A DNA stretch of 64,000 nt from a bacterium (GCA_017470815.1 JAFUXT010000012.1:1-64000), one strand, 5' to 3'; positions 16,833 to 26,060 are shown, counted from the first letter of the stretch. Notes: generated by a model not told the origin, from the sequence alone. Made by a program: numbers and translations.

Positions 16833-16874
16833 TATGCTAAAGGGCTAAAACAGTTTCACCACAAGGATTTATAA
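16833..16874 (+). pseudogene. Duplicated, diverged 3' end of proA
   Basis: In frame this reads YAKGLKQFHHKDL then a stop, against YAKGLKQFHHRDIL at the end of proA. The codons differ mainly at synonymous third positions (TAT/TAC, GCT/GCA, GGG/GGT, CAG/CAA, TTT/TTC, CAC/CAT). The copy is therefore a diverged homologue and not a recent duplicate. There is no start codon or upstream coding sequence; it is a scar. Confidence 0.75.
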
Positions 16875-17705
16875 TTATGGAATAAGAAAGTCATCTGCAG
16901 AGTCGGCAATTTTATACTTGTTAACATCTATTTTTCCTGAATTATATTTGAATTGAGCCTGATTTATATTATACTTGGCTTCATCAGGTTCTTTTTCATA
17001 TATATCACGACGATAAATTATTTTTCTTCCGTGTTCATCATATTCTTCGACATCAGGAGTATTCCCTGTTTTATCTCGGTTAGCAGTAATAGTTGTATCA
17101 AGCCTGCCATCAGGGTGAAATGTTTCTGTACGACTTCCTAATGCTCCTGCTGCAACATTCGATTCAACAGAAATTCGTTTTAGTAAATTACCATTATCAT
17201 CATAATAATTTTCATATTTTGTCTGAGATTCCTCACATGTAATGCCTGTACGTGTTTTAGTCCTATACAATGTAGCATTTAAGGGATTCCCGTGTTCATC
17301 CAAATCAAATTTTTGTGTATATATAGTACCCTCTCCCCAATCTTGAGTATATGATTCTACATCTCCATTACTGTTAACTTCCATTGTATATGATAAATAT
17401 GATTCGTTAGCACCTTTATATGTAATATTAACCGTCGCATTTTTTATGCCCAGAAGTTTTCCTACATGTAATTTTAGATAATCCCAAGTTTTACCGATCA
17501 AACCTTTTTCTTCAAAGAACTTGGCATCTGCTTCATCATCGAAATCTTGAAAATCTACAACATTGTTATTATTTTTATCTCCGGGAAGTTGAAAAATTGA
17601 TTTCTTATTTTTTTTAATTTTTGAGGCATCGCCAACTACATCAACATTGTTTAATTCTCCGCCATTATAAATTTGTGAATTGTTGAATGCGTTTATACCG
17701 TCCAT
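16875..17705 (-). CDS. Unknown protein with YD-like repeats
   Basis: A 276-aa protein without signal peptide or membrane segment. From about residue 95 it has a run of beta-type segments in which polar N/D-G turns alternate with Tyr and Thr (TQDWGEGTIYTQKFDLDEHGNP, YYDDNGNLLKRI, FHPDGRLDTTI, EYDEHGRKIIYRRDIY). This resembles short Rhs/YD or toxin_15-like turns, but no repeat is exact. The start is ATG 17705, following TTGGAGAG; the in-frame TTG four codons earlier is less likely. Its stop abuts the proA tail scar. Function unknown. Confidence 0.72.
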   Translation of the reverse strand: MDGINAFNNSQIYNGGELNNVDVVGDASKIKKNKKSIFQLPGDKNNNNVVDFQDFDDEADAKFFEEKGLIGKTWDYLKLHVGKLLGIKNATVNITYKGANESYLSYTMEVNSNGDVESYTQDWGEGTIYTQKFDLDEHGNPLNATLYRTKTRTGITCEESQTKYENYYDDNGNLLKRISVESNVAAGALGSRTETFHPDGRLDTTITANRDKTGNTPDVEEYDEHGRKIIYRRDIYEKEPDEAKYNINQAQFKYNSGKIDVNKYKIADSADDFLIP

Positions 17706-17810
17706 AAAACTCTCCAAATTACATTCGTATATAAAAATAAAAAAAACGAAAATGTGCTATTTGCACAAAAATATTAATTTTTTACAAAAATTAACAATAA
17801 AAAACATAAT

Positions 17811-18512
17811 TTATCCGCCAATAACCGTTGAAAATATTTTGTAGTACATAAACAGAGCGACTAAAATCAGCAATACTCCGCAGATTTTCATTATTATTTC
17901 TGATATTTGGTAGAATTTGTCACCTGAAGATTTGAGTTTGGAAGTTATAACCCCTGCGAGTATAAAAATGATACCCTGACCGAGGGAGAATAAAAACAGC
18001 ATAAGTATTGACTGACCTATATTTGCCCCAACAGATGCAAATGCCATTATACTTGCCAAAATCGGTGTTGAACAGGGTGTTCCGATTAAAGCAAAAACAG
18101 CACCGAGCAAAACCGGATACAAAAAATCGTTGTTAAATTTGTTTTGGGGCATTTCTTTAATCAAAACAGGCAACTGAATATCAAGCAACCCTGTAATATT
18201 CAAGCCCATAATCAAAATAACCGAAGCGGCAAAAAGCGCAAAATAAGGATTCCCTACAAAAATTTTGCCAGTTAATGCACAAATTAAGCCGATAACCGAA
18301 AAAACAATGCTTGCCCCAAGCACGAAAAAAATCATTTGAACAAAAGTTTTTGACGGTTTGGTTTCCCCATATCCGCCGACATACCCGACAATTAAAGGTA
18401 ACATAGAAAGAGAACACGGCGACACCGAAGCGATTAAACCGCCCAAAAATGATGCCAAAAACATCACATAAATACTTGACGGATTTTGAAATATTAAAAT
18501 CAATTCTTCCAT
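17811..18512 (-). CDS. ccdA: CcdA/DsbD-type thiol-disulfide membrane transporter
   Basis: A 233-aa membrane protein with six predicted segments. It has two conserved Cys sites, ASVSPCSLSMLPLI in segment 1 and LIGTPCSTPILASIM in segment 4. These are the redox pair that carries electrons across the inner membrane. The gene overlaps the stop of the upstream thioredoxin-like gene, so the two form a functional pair: thioredoxin gives electrons to CcdA, or CcdA reduces the exported partner. Uses in other bacteria include cytochrome c maturation and periplasmic disulfide repair; no ccs gene is near. Confidence 0.9.
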   Translation of the reverse strand: MEELILIFQNPSSIYVMFLASFLGGLIASVSPCSLSMLPLIVGYVGGYGETKPSKTFVQMIFFVLGASIVFSVIGLICALTGKIFVGNPYFALFAASVILIMGLNITGLLDIQLPVLIKEMPQNKFNNDFLYPVLLGAVFALIGTPCSTPILASIMAFASVGANIGQSILMLFLFSLGQGIIFILAGVITSKLKSSGDKFYQISEIIMKICGVLLILVALFMYYKIFSTVIGG

Positions 18513-18898
18513 TATTTCAAACTTTCAATAACTTCAATATATTCTGATTTTTCTGCCGCACCTTCAAATCTTTTACACTCTTTTCCGTTTGAATCAAGCA
18601 TTACAACTGTCGGAACAAGAGTAATATTATATTTTTTGATTAGTTTATTATTCATATCTTTTCTTGAGTCAACGACAATTTCTGTATAAGAAACTCTGTC
18701 TTTGTATTTTGGCAAAATATCTTTGAAAATTTTTTCAACCTCTTTACATTCAAGACACATTGAAGATGAAAATTTTATAATTTGAGGCAGGTTTGTATCC
18801 GCTACTGCGGTAGAATCTTTATTCCATGTCAAAGCCCAAAAAACAAGCAGTGGCAAAATTATTATCGCCAAAATTGTTATAATCGATTTTCTTGTCAT
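18512..18898 (-). CDS. Membrane-anchored thioredoxin-like protein
   Basis: A 128-aa protein with an N-terminal anchor (SIITILAIIILPLLVFWALTW) and a thioredoxin fold outside. The active site is CLEC in SSMCLECKEVEKIF, in place of CGPC, and the cis-Pro loop is TLVPTVVML. It likely accepts electrons from the CcdA-type protein encoded next, with which it overlaps by one base. CLEC is found in DsbD gamma-like and TlpA-like relatives. Target proteins are unknown. Confidence 0.88.
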   Translation of the reverse strand: MTRKSIITILAIIILPLLVFWALTWNKDSTAVADTNLPQIIKFSSSMCLECKEVEKIFKDILPKYKDRVSYTEIVVDSRKDMNNKLIKKYNITLVPTVVMLDSNGKECKRFEGAAEKSEYIEVIESLK

Positions 18899-18976
18899 AA
18901 TTTCCTCTTTTCTTTTTAATTACACCATATTATTTTATTTTGGCATAATTTTTGCAATAAGTCACTCAGGCGTAAA

Positions 18977-19834
18977 CTATTCACCGAGTAAAATATTGTC
19001 AATAAGTCTTACTCCTCCGACTTTGCAGGCTATAAATACTCTTGTATTGTTATCTGCTTTTTTTACTTCTTCCAAATCCTCCTGATTCATAAATTCAAGA
19101 TATTCAAGGTCGTGGTGTTCGTTTAAGAAATCATAAGCCGTTTCTTTTAACGCTTCAACATCTGTCACGCCGCTTTTATAGCAGGAATTTATGTTATTTA
19201 GAATTTTTGATAACACAAGAGCCTCTTTTTTATCATCTTCAGATAAATATTTATTTCTTGAACTCAACGCAAGCCCTGATTCTTCTCTGACAATAGGACA
19301 AGGTATAATTTCAACAGGAATATTCAAATCTTTGACCATTTTTTTGATAATAATAAGTTGCTGTGCATCTTTTTGACCAAAAAACGCATAGTCAGGCTGA
19401 ACAATATTAAATAATTTGTTTACAACTGTGCAAACGCCGTCAAAATGTCCGACTCTTGACTTCCCGCATAATTTATTTACATAAAAAAACGGAGGAATAA
19501 CATAGGTTAGAAAATCATTTGTTCTCATTTGTCCCTGACCGTACATTTCGTTCGGACTTGGCGCAAAAACAATATTTACACCTGCATCATCGCACATTTT
19601 ATTATCAGCCTCAAGAGTTCTGGGGTATTTGTCTAAATCTTCCCCCGGACAAAACTGAATAGGATTAACAAAGACCGAAACGACAACTCTGTCACATTTT
19701 TCAACTGCTTTTTTAATTAGGCTCAAATGCCCGTTATGCAAAGCACCCATTGTAGGAACCAAACCGACAACAAGCCCCTGTTTTTTCCATTCTTTAACCT
19801 GTGTTCTGACTTCTTCTATTGTATGTAATAACAT
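18977..19834 (-). CDS. panC: Pantothenate synthetase
   Basis: A 285-aa ATP-dependent ligase joining pantoate and beta-alanine. Motifs: LVPTMGALHNGHLSLI (HxGH nucleotide site), VVVSVFVNPIQF, DLDKYPRTLEAD, FFGQKDAQQLIIIKKMVKDL, the IPCPIVREESGLALSSRN (KMSKS-like) segment, then the C-terminal lid domain. Standard length. The start overlaps the panB stop by one base, so panB-panC are translationally coupled. No panD is seen in the window. Confidence 0.96.
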   Translation of the reverse strand: MLLHTIEEVRTQVKEWKKQGLVVGLVPTMGALHNGHLSLIKKAVEKCDRVVVSVFVNPIQFCPGEDLDKYPRTLEADNKMCDDAGVNIVFAPSPNEMYGQGQMRTNDFLTYVIPPFFYVNKLCGKSRVGHFDGVCTVVNKLFNIVQPDYAFFGQKDAQQLIIIKKMVKDLNIPVEIIPCPIVREESGLALSSRNKYLSEDDKKEALVLSKILNNINSCYKSGVTDVEALKETAYDFLNEHHDLEYLEFMNQEDLEEVKKADNNTRVFIACKVGGVRLIDNILLGE

Positions 19835-20631
19835 TAGTAAACCTCGTTTTCGTTAGGGTAATTCCCGTTTTTAATATCCTCAATATATTTTGTTGCACAA
19901 TTTTTTATAAGTGTTTTCATATCGCCATATTTTCGTGCGAATTTTGGTGTGAAAGCATCAAATTTGCCAAACAAATCATCACAAACCATAACAAATCCGT
20001 CACAATATCTCCCAGCGCCGCACGAAATTGTAGGAACCGAAATATTTTCTGTTATATGCTTTGCCACTTTTTCAGGTACCATTTCTAAAACTATAGAAAA
20101 AACTCCTGCTTTTTCAAGTTTTTTAGCCTGTTTTAAAAGTTCATCAGCTGCTTCTTCAGTTTTCCCCTGAATAATATGTCCGCCAATAACATTTTGACTT
20201 TGGGGAGTAAAGCCGATATGCCCCATAACAGGAACGCCCATATTAATTGTACATTCTATCAGTTTTTCGATATAATCGTTGCAGCCTTCAAGTTTAACCG
20301 CATTTGCACCGTTTTTAACCATATTCCCGATATTTGTAAGCGCAGAAGGAATATCTATCGTATAACTCATAAACGGCATATCTGTAACAACCATTGCTCT
20401 TTCAACTCCTTTTGCAACGGCTTTTGTAAATATAGTCATTTCATCAACACCGATACAATTGGTATTCTCATACCCCAATGCGGTCATCGCAAGGCTGTCG
20501 CCTATTAAAATTACATCAATTCCTGCATTATCAAGATATTTTGCGGTTGAAAAATCGTAAGCAGTAAGCATAGAAAACTTTTCACTGTTATCTTTTATTT
20601 TTTTCAACGTTCTTACAGTAACCTTAGCCAT
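19834..20631 (-). CDS. panB: 3-methyl-2-oxobutanoate hydroxymethyltransferase
   Basis: A 265-aa barrel enzyme making ketopantoate from alpha-ketoisovalerate and methylene-tetrahydrofolate. Seen: MLTAYDFSTAKYLDNAGIDVILIGDSLAM, VVTDMPFMSY, AVKLEG, VMGHIGFTPQS, IVLEMVP, ISCGAGRYCDGFVMVCDDLFG. The start is ATG 20631 (MAKVTVRTLKK), which lies inside the 3' end of yvcK. The 18 codons further upstream belong to an open frame without family match. Confidence 0.95.
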   Translation of the reverse strand: MAKVTVRTLKKIKDNSEKFSMLTAYDFSTAKYLDNAGIDVILIGDSLAMTALGYENTNCIGVDEMTIFTKAVAKGVERAMVVTDMPFMSYTIDIPSALTNIGNMVKNGANAVKLEGCNDYIEKLIECTINMGVPVMGHIGFTPQSQNVIGGHIIQGKTEEAADELLKQAKKLEKAGVFSIVLEMVPEKVAKHITENISVPTISCGAGRYCDGFVMVCDDLFGKFDAFTPKFARKYGDMKTLIKNCATKYIEDIKNGNYPNENEVY

Positions 20632-21922
20632 TTTTCTGCTCTTTTCTAAACCAATAATAAGCCGCCCTTGCGACTTTTTTTGCACTGTGTCTGATTAACC
20701 CGTCTTTTGAGGGTTCAACAAGGTTTTTAGCACAAATATCTATACCAAGTTTTTTTATTTCGGCAATATCAAGTCCGACAGGAAACTGTCCTTTTTCGCT
20801 ATACTTTTCGTAAGGTAAATCAGGAAGGTTATCATTTACTAACACCGCATCAACAAGATGCTCAACACCTGAATGTCTTAATAATGCCTTCAAATGATCA
20901 CTGACATTATAACCGTCAGTTTCACCAGGTTGAGTCATAATATTACAAACATAAATTTTCTTCGCTTTTGATTTTGAAATAGCCTGTGAAATTTCTTTTA
21001 TTAATAAATTTGGGATTACACTTGTATAAAGACTCCCCGGGCCTAAAATTATAAGTTCCGCATCTTCTATTGCTCTCAATGCTTCCGGTAATGCCTTACA
21101 ATCTTCAGGCTCACTGAAAAGTCGTTTTATATGCCCATTTGCTTCAGGAATCATTGATTCTCCATGAATTATCCTGCCGTCTTCCATTTCAGCAGCAAGT
21201 TTCATATCATCTAATGTTGCGGGTAAAACCTGACCTCTTAAGGATATTACATTTGCACTTGCCTTGACGGCAGACGCCATATCTCCTGTAATTTCGCACA
21301 TCGCAGTTAAAAACAAATTGCCAAAACTGTGACCTTCAAGACCTTCGCCGTTATCAAAACGATATTTAAAAAGTTTTGTAACCAAATCTTCATCATCAGC
21401 CAAAGCCGTCATACAGTGGCGAATATCCCCCGGAGGTAAAATTCCCAAAGATTCTCTCAAACGCCCTGAACTTCCGCCGTCATCACCTACACTAACAATT
21501 GCGGTAATATTATTGGTAATATTTTTTATTCCGCTTAAAAGCATTGATAAACCTGTTCCGCCGCCAACAGCAACTATTCTTGGTCCTCTGCTTAATTTTC
21601 TCTTGCGGTATAAATTTTCTAACAAAATATCACTATCTTTATTATCAGGCAAATCAAGAATAGACAAGTTTGTCATTCTCCAGCCTTTAAAGAAGAATGC
21701 CGCACCTATCATAACAACCCCGAATGCAAGCCACTCTGTTGAAATTATATTTGCAACTTTGCTTATAAATTGCATAGTATAAAAAACAGGTCTGATATCA
21801 AATAATATCAAAATCCCTAAGGTCATTAAAAGTGTGCCCACAAAAATTAGTGCAAACCATCTTTTGACTTGCAATCCGGGCAACAACCAGCCTATTTGTT
21901 TTGGCATTTTAAATTTTTTCAT
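20624..21922 (-). CDS. yvcK: YvcK/CofD-like gluconeogenesis factor with membrane anchor
   Basis: A 432-aa protein. Two hydrophobic segments (~20-45 and ~60-85) anchor a cytosolic CofD-like domain with VAVGGGTGLSMLLSGIK (nucleotide-sugar site), VSVGDDGGSSGRLRESLGILPPGDIRHCM, GHSFGNLFLTAM, ILGPGSLYTSVIPNLL and NIMTQPGETDGY. YvcK proteins bind UDP-sugars and link carbon supply to envelope growth in Bacillus. The membrane-anchored form is common in cyanobacteria-related and Firmicute genomes. It lies upstream of panB, overlapping it by 8 bases. Confidence 0.9.
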   Translation of the reverse strand: MKKFKMPKQIGWLLPGLQVKRWFALIFVGTLLMTLGILILFDIRPVFYTMQFISKVANIISTEWLAFGVVMIGAAFFFKGWRMTNLSILDLPDNKDSDILLENLYRKRKLSRGPRIVAVGGGTGLSMLLSGIKNITNNITAIVSVGDDGGSSGRLRESLGILPPGDIRHCMTALADDEDLVTKLFKYRFDNGEGLEGHSFGNLFLTAMCEITGDMASAVKASANVISLRGQVLPATLDDMKLAAEMEDGRIIHGESMIPEANGHIKRLFSEPEDCKALPEALRAIEDAELIILGPGSLYTSVIPNLLIKEISQAISKSKAKKIYVCNIMTQPGETDGYNVSDHLKALLRHSGVEHLVDAVLVNDNLPDLPYEKYSEKGQFPVGLDIAEIKKLGIDICAKNLVEPSKDGLIRHSAKKVARAAYYWFRKEQKNG

Positions 21923-21932
21923 AATACTCCTG

Positions 21933-22727
21933 CTATTCTACCCAGCCTGATTTCATGGCATTTTTATAATTAAACGGTAACGGTGTTACAACTTCGTTTG
22001 CCGCTATTACCAAATCTCTTGCGTTAGACAATTTGTTTGAAAAATGAATTGTATCCGCCTCTATTAAAGTTTTACCGCCGATATTATTTGCCACTCTTGA
22101 ATTATGCAGCAAATCTTTTAATCTTGAGATTGAGATATCGGTATTTTCTAAATCCCTTGCGCTGAATATGATATTTCCCTGTTCATCGTAAATTTTTTCA
22201 AGATGAACTTCATGTGCAACCTGAATATTTTCTTCTTCTGAAATTTGTGCAAGATTTTGTCCTGCCGCACCATAATATATGAGCCATTTTGAGCATTTTT
22301 TTATTGCTCTTGCAATTGTTCTTGAAACATCAATGTCTTCCATTGCTCTGCGATACATCGCGCCATGCGGTCTTACATGTTCAATTTCCATATGATAAGC
22401 CTTTGCAAAAGTCATCAATGCGCCAACCTGATACATAACAAGTGCTTCAAGTTCATCCTCTTCCAAGTCCATAGGACGATAACCGAAACCCTGAATATCA
22501 TCATATCCGATGTGTGCACCGACAACAACATTTTTTTCTTTCGCCTGCAACAAGGCTTCTTTAATTGCAGACGGATCACCTGCATGAAAACCGCAAGCAA
22601 TATTAACAGAACTTACATAATCCAAAAGTTCATATTCGCTGTTATTTTTGTAAACACCGAAACTCTGCGCCAAATCGCAGTTAAAATCAATATTTTTTAT
22701 CCCTCTTTTTTCAATAGTATTTTGCAT
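21933..22727 (-). CDS. pxpA: LamB/YcsF family protein, 5-oxoprolinase subunit A-like
   Basis: A 264-aa protein with the family N terminus NIDFNCDLAQSFG, then NIACGFHAGDPSAI, VGAHIGYDDIQGFGYRP, the VRPHGAMYRR segment and VAHEVHLEKIY. PxpA works with PxpB and PxpC to open 5-oxoproline to glutamate. The usual sequences NCDLGE, HPGYPD and KPHGALYN are each changed here (NCDLAQ, HIGYDD, RPHGAMYR), and neither pxpB nor pxpC is adjacent, so activity as oxoprolinase is doubtful. The start is ATG 22727 with GGAAGGG upstream. It precedes yvcK. Confidence 0.82.
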   Translation of the reverse strand: MQNTIEKRGIKNIDFNCDLAQSFGVYKNNSEYELLDYVSSVNIACGFHAGDPSAIKEALLQAKEKNVVVGAHIGYDDIQGFGYRPMDLEEDELEALVMYQVGALMTFAKAYHMEIEHVRPHGAMYRRAMEDIDVSRTIARAIKKCSKWLIYYGAAGQNLAQISEEENIQVAHEVHLEKIYDEQGNIIFSARDLENTDISISRLKDLLHNSRVANNIGGKTLIEADTIHFSNKLSNARDLVIAANEVVTPLPFNYKNAMKSGWVE

Positions 22728-22805
22728 AAAAAAATCCCTTCCATACAATTATACTATTAAAAAAATAATATAGGGATTTTTTACAAAATATTAATCAGAC
22801 AGGAA

Positions 22806-23201
22806 TTACGCATTATAATACATTCCCTGACTATGATAGGCTTCCATTAGCGAACTTCTTAACAAATCTTCGTTCATATCTGCCTTGCCGTATGCAATTT
22901 GTTTTGAAATTAAATCAGATTGCTGGTTTGAAGTAATTTTTATCATGCCCGAAAGTTTATTTCTGAAACTTCTGTATGCACTGCGCAGTCTATTATTTAG
23001 TTTAACGGCATTATTAAGTGCCTGTTCAAGATAGGAAATTCTTTTCTGGTTGGTTCGCTGCAAAGGATTAGATGCTTTTTGATTTTTCTTTGCTTTGGCA
23101 CCTTCTTCAATTATACTGTTTATTCCGGACAAAACACGCTTCGGAGCAGACAAAACTCCCGAAACAGTATTTTTAGCAGATGTAACTTTTGAAACAGTCA
23201 T
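22806..23201 (-). CDS. Unknown small basic protein
   Basis: A 131-aa soluble, strongly basic, helical protein: Ser/Lys-rich N terminus (ASNPLQRTNQKR), then a long helix (ISYLEQALNNAVKLNNRLRSAYRSFRNKL). It ends in a tail with MEAYHSQGMYYNA. No known motif. It stands alone between pxpA and the phosphodiester glycosidase gene, 77 bases from each. Style is close to other lineage-restricted proteins of this window. Confidence 0.65.
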   Translation of the reverse strand: MTVSKVTSAKNTVSGVLSAPKRVLSGINSIIEEGAKAKKNQKASNPLQRTNQKRISYLEQALNNAVKLNNRLRSAYRSFRNKLSGMIKITSNQQSDLISKQIAYGKADMNEDLLRSSLMEAYHSQGMYYNA

Positions 23202-23278
23202 AATAATCCCTTATTCCTATATATAAATAAAGAATATTTTGACTTCTAAATTGCCTTAATTTAACAAAAATTTACATA

Positions 23279-24085
23279 TCAGCGCACTATCATAAACGAT
23301 TTTAATACTCTGCCTGCACCGTCCCCTTTGAGAGAAATTACATTATATTTCTTTTTATAGTTCATTGAGGTAGAACTTCCGCCATCAAATCCCATCGCCC
23401 TATCTAATTGGAGACTCTTACATAAATCTCTGACCTGATACATATCCATCGGATTTTCATCAGTAATAATTAAAATATGACATTCATCAGTTCCTTTTAT
23501 ACCTATAATGGTTCTCGATGTTTTATGCAGAACAGATGCGGATTCTCTAATCACATTTCCCTCTTTATCTTTGACAATAAATCCCTCTTCTTCAAGTTTT
23601 AACTCGGGGTAAATTAAAGGTCCGCCCTGAGCTGATGTCACAATTGCACATTCGAAATCAACACCTGCGTTATGAGGTGCAATTTCGTATTTGAATTGAT
23701 TTCCGCATTGTAAAACTCTGAATTCACTGCGGTTTAAAACCGTATTCATATTTTTTCTGAAAAACGGATTTGAGTACAAAGATTTATTAAAAATCGGGTC
23801 AGCCGTAGTCATTCTGTCTGTTACAACATAAGAAATTGTTTGGGAATTTTTCGGGTCGAAAAAACCTGCATTTACGGTCAATATTGCTCTCGCTTTTTCA
23901 TGCGCTTCAGCATTTGTAATCAGTTCTTCACTTGTTATAAATTTAATTTTTTTCTTTACTTTTTCCCCCTTTAAGACAATATGATAAATACCATCTTTAT
24001 GAGAGATATTTATATGACCTGCAAAAGCCGGAGAAGAGAAAATAATCAATGACAAAAATATTACAAAAATTTTTAAAATTTTCAT
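23279..24085 (-). CDS. Exported phosphodiester glycosidase (NAGPA/DUF2233) family protein
   Basis: A 268-aa protein with a signal peptide (MKILKIFVIFLSLIIFSSPAFAG). The NAGPA-type domain shows VNAGFFDP near residue 70, SRTIIGI, a middle beta region and the C-terminal MGFDGGSSTSM motif that defines the family. Members hydrolyse sugar phosphodiesters such as GlcNAc-1-P-6-mannose or teichoic-type links. The start follows the lptF stop by one base, so it is cotranscribed with lptB-lptF; this hints at an envelope substrate. Confidence 0.85.
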   Translation of the reverse strand: MKILKIFVIFLSLIIFSSPAFAGHINISHKDGIYHIVLKGEKVKKKIKFITSEELITNAEAHEKARAILTVNAGFFDPKNSQTISYVVTDRMTTADPIFNKSLYSNPFFRKNMNTVLNRSEFRVLQCGNQFKYEIAPHNAGVDFECAIVTSAQGGPLIYPELKLEEEGFIVKDKEGNVIRESASVLHKTSRTIIGIKGTDECHILIITDENPMDMYQVRDLCKSLQLDRAMGFDGGSSTSMNYKKKYNVISLKGDGAGRVLKSFMIVR

Positions 24086-24086
24086 A

Positions 24087-25205
24087 TTACAAATCCTTTA
24101 ACTTATAAAATACATATATAGCAAACATAAACGCAATAATCGGAACAAGTGCTGTTATATACGGAGATAAAATACCCTTTTCAGCCAACATATCAAAAAA
24201 CGGCAAAGTGATGTAATAAACAAAGACACACCCAATCCCTATTGTAAAACCAACTACCCTTTGTTCTCTCGGTTTGCTAAACCCTAAAAGACATCCCAAT
24301 ATTGCAAGCAACACCCCGACTAAAGGTGATAAAAACCGCTGCAGATACTTATTAAGCATATAATTGTATTCTTCATCAAGGTCTTCATGTTTTAAAAGTT
24401 TCAAATATTTTTTTAAACGAGGATTTGAAATATCCCTTTCCTTTAACGGTGAATAATTCATCAAAATATAAGCATTTTGTGCAGATTCTTTATCAAGAAT
24501 ATTGAGTTTATCTTTTTTGCCTATTTTTATATAAATTCCGTCATTTGAAATCTGATATGTAGAAATATCTTCAAGGAGCCAATGGTCATCTTTCACTGTA
24601 CCTTTTTTGGCAACATAAATATTTGTTAATTGGTGAACGTCTTGATATATTGTACTCGAAAAATCCAAAACCGTAATATTTTCCATATTTTTACCGATAG
24701 CCCTTGATATAACAACCGCAAGCAAAGGATGACCTGATTTATCTTTTTGAGTGTATATGTATTGGGAATGAATAACATCCCCTCTGATTGCTCTTAATTT
24801 ACTCTCGGCATAAGGCGTTCCTCTGTTTTCAATCACAAAACATATACTTGCAAAAAGCAAAGCGAATACAACAACAGGAGCAGCAATACGCTGGAATGAC
24901 ATACCGATAGCACGAAATATAGTCATTTCAGAATCTTTACTCAATTTATCAAAAGTAAATAAAGTCCCCAAAAGCAAACCGACAGGAATGGCTTTATCTA
25001 CAATTTTCGGGAGTTCACATAAAAGTAAAATAAGCGCAGTATGGACATCATATCTGCCATCGAGAGTATCTCTTACGGTATTCAAAAGAATTTCCGGAGC
25101 AATCCACACAATAGTAAATAACAAAACAGCAGCAATAGTAGCCCCTGCAACCTGTTTAAAAATATATTTATCATAAATAGATATTTTAGGGATTTTTATG
25201 TTCAT
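24087..25205 (-). CDS. lptF: LptF/LptG-type LPS export permease
   Basis: A 372-aa YjgP/YjgQ-family protein: N-terminal three membrane segments, a large periplasmic beta-jellyroll domain (~135-275) and three C-terminal segments (RFLSPLVGVLLAILGCLLGFS). The N-terminal IYDKYIFKQVAGATIAAVLLFTIVW is typical. With LptB it would pull LPS from the inner membrane. Only one permease gene is present here, so either a partner lies elsewhere or it acts as a homodimer, as inferred for several cyanobacteria. Overlaps lptB by one base. Confidence 0.9.
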   Translation of the reverse strand: MNIKIPKISIYDKYIFKQVAGATIAAVLLFTIVWIAPEILLNTVRDTLDGRYDVHTALILLLCELPKIVDKAIPVGLLLGTLFTFDKLSKDSEMTIFRAIGMSFQRIAAPVVVFALLFASICFVIENRGTPYAESKLRAIRGDVIHSQYIYTQKDKSGHPLLAVVISRAIGKNMENITVLDFSSTIYQDVHQLTNIYVAKKGTVKDDHWLLEDISTYQISNDGIYIKIGKKDKLNILDKESAQNAYILMNYSPLKERDISNPRLKKYLKLLKHEDLDEEYNYMLNKYLQRFLSPLVGVLLAILGCLLGFSKPREQRVVGFTIGIGCVFVYYITLPFFDMLAEKGILSPYITALVPIIAFMFAIYVFYKLKDL

Positions 25206-25930
25206 TAAAGTTTAAAATCCTCACCTAAATAATGTTTTTTAGCAACAGGGTCAACAGCAACATCTTTACTTCTTCCCTGAATTTTTATTTTTCCGTCAAA
25301 TATAACATAGGCTCTGTCAGTAATAGAAAGCGTCGCCTTAGGGTTGTGATCGGTAATCAAAACACCTAACCCCTTATCAATAGATAAACGCCTTATATTT
25401 TCTTTGATTTCCCCTATCGCAATAGGGTCAATTCCCGTAAACGGTTCATCCAATAAAATAAAATCAGGACTTGCCGCCAATGCTCGTGCAAGTTCGACCC
25501 TTCTTCTCTCACCGCCTGAAAGTTTGATTGCCGCTTCTTTTCTTAATCTTGCCATACCAAATTCCGAAAGCAGTTCTTCCAATTTAGAATGTTTTTCATT
25601 GACAGTCAATTTATCATTCATTTCAAGTACAAACTTGATATTATCTTCAACAGATAAACTTCTGAAAATAGATGCCTCCTGAGGCAGATACCCAATGCCT
25701 CGTCTTGAACGAATGTGCATAGGATAAGTTGTAATTTCTTCACCCTCTAACAATACATGTCCCTTATTAGGTTTCACCAAACCTACTATCATATAAAAAG
25801 TAGTCGTTTTACCTGCACCGTTTGGTCCTAAAAGTCCTACAACTTCCCCCTTATTAACCTCAAAACTGACATCATTTACAACACATCTGTCACCGTATAT
25901 TTTTACAAGATTCTTTGCCTCAATTCTCAT
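25205..25930 (-). CDS. lptB: LPS export ABC ATPase
   Basis: A 241-aa ATPase with Walker A GPNGAGKTT, Q-loop LPQEASIFRSLSVEDN, signature LSGGERRRVELARALA, Walker B FILLDEPFTGIDPIA and the switch His in ITDHNPKATL. The LPQEASIFRxL and GIDPIA segments identify LptB among ABC ATPases. It powers the Lpt bridge from the cytosolic face. AAAGGGGA lies 6 bases before the ATG. A hairpin with T-tract is found about 80 bases upstream in the probable leader. Confidence 0.95.
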   Translation of the reverse strand: MRIEAKNLVKIYGDRCVVNDVSFEVNKGEVVGLLGPNGAGKTTTFYMIVGLVKPNKGHVLLEGEEITTYPMHIRSRRGIGYLPQEASIFRSLSVEDNIKFVLEMNDKLTVNEKHSKLEELLSEFGMARLRKEAAIKLSGGERRRVELARALAASPDFILLDEPFTGIDPIAIGEIKENIRRLSIDKGLGVLITDHNPKATLSITDRAYVIFDGKIKIQGRSKDVAVDPVAKKHYLGEDFKL

Positions 25931-26010
25931 TTTATCCCCTTTAGTTATTCTTACATTTTACTACCTAAATCGCATAATGCAAATTCAAAAGTAAAAAAAG
26001 GACAAAAAGA

Positions 26011-26036
26011 AAGTCTCATCAATTTTGATAAGACTT
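26011..26036 (-). terminator. Hairpin with T-tract in the leader of lptB
   Basis: AAGTCT/AGACTT arms with an inner ATCA/TGAT stem. On the minus strand it is followed by TCTTTTTG. A candidate minus promoter (TTAACA at 26068-26063, 17-base spacer, TATATT at 26045-26040) would place it inside the lptB leader, as an attenuator or early terminator. There is no upstream leftward gene for it to serve otherwise. Confidence 0.45.
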
Positions 26037-26060
26037 ATAAATATACATTTACCCCACACG

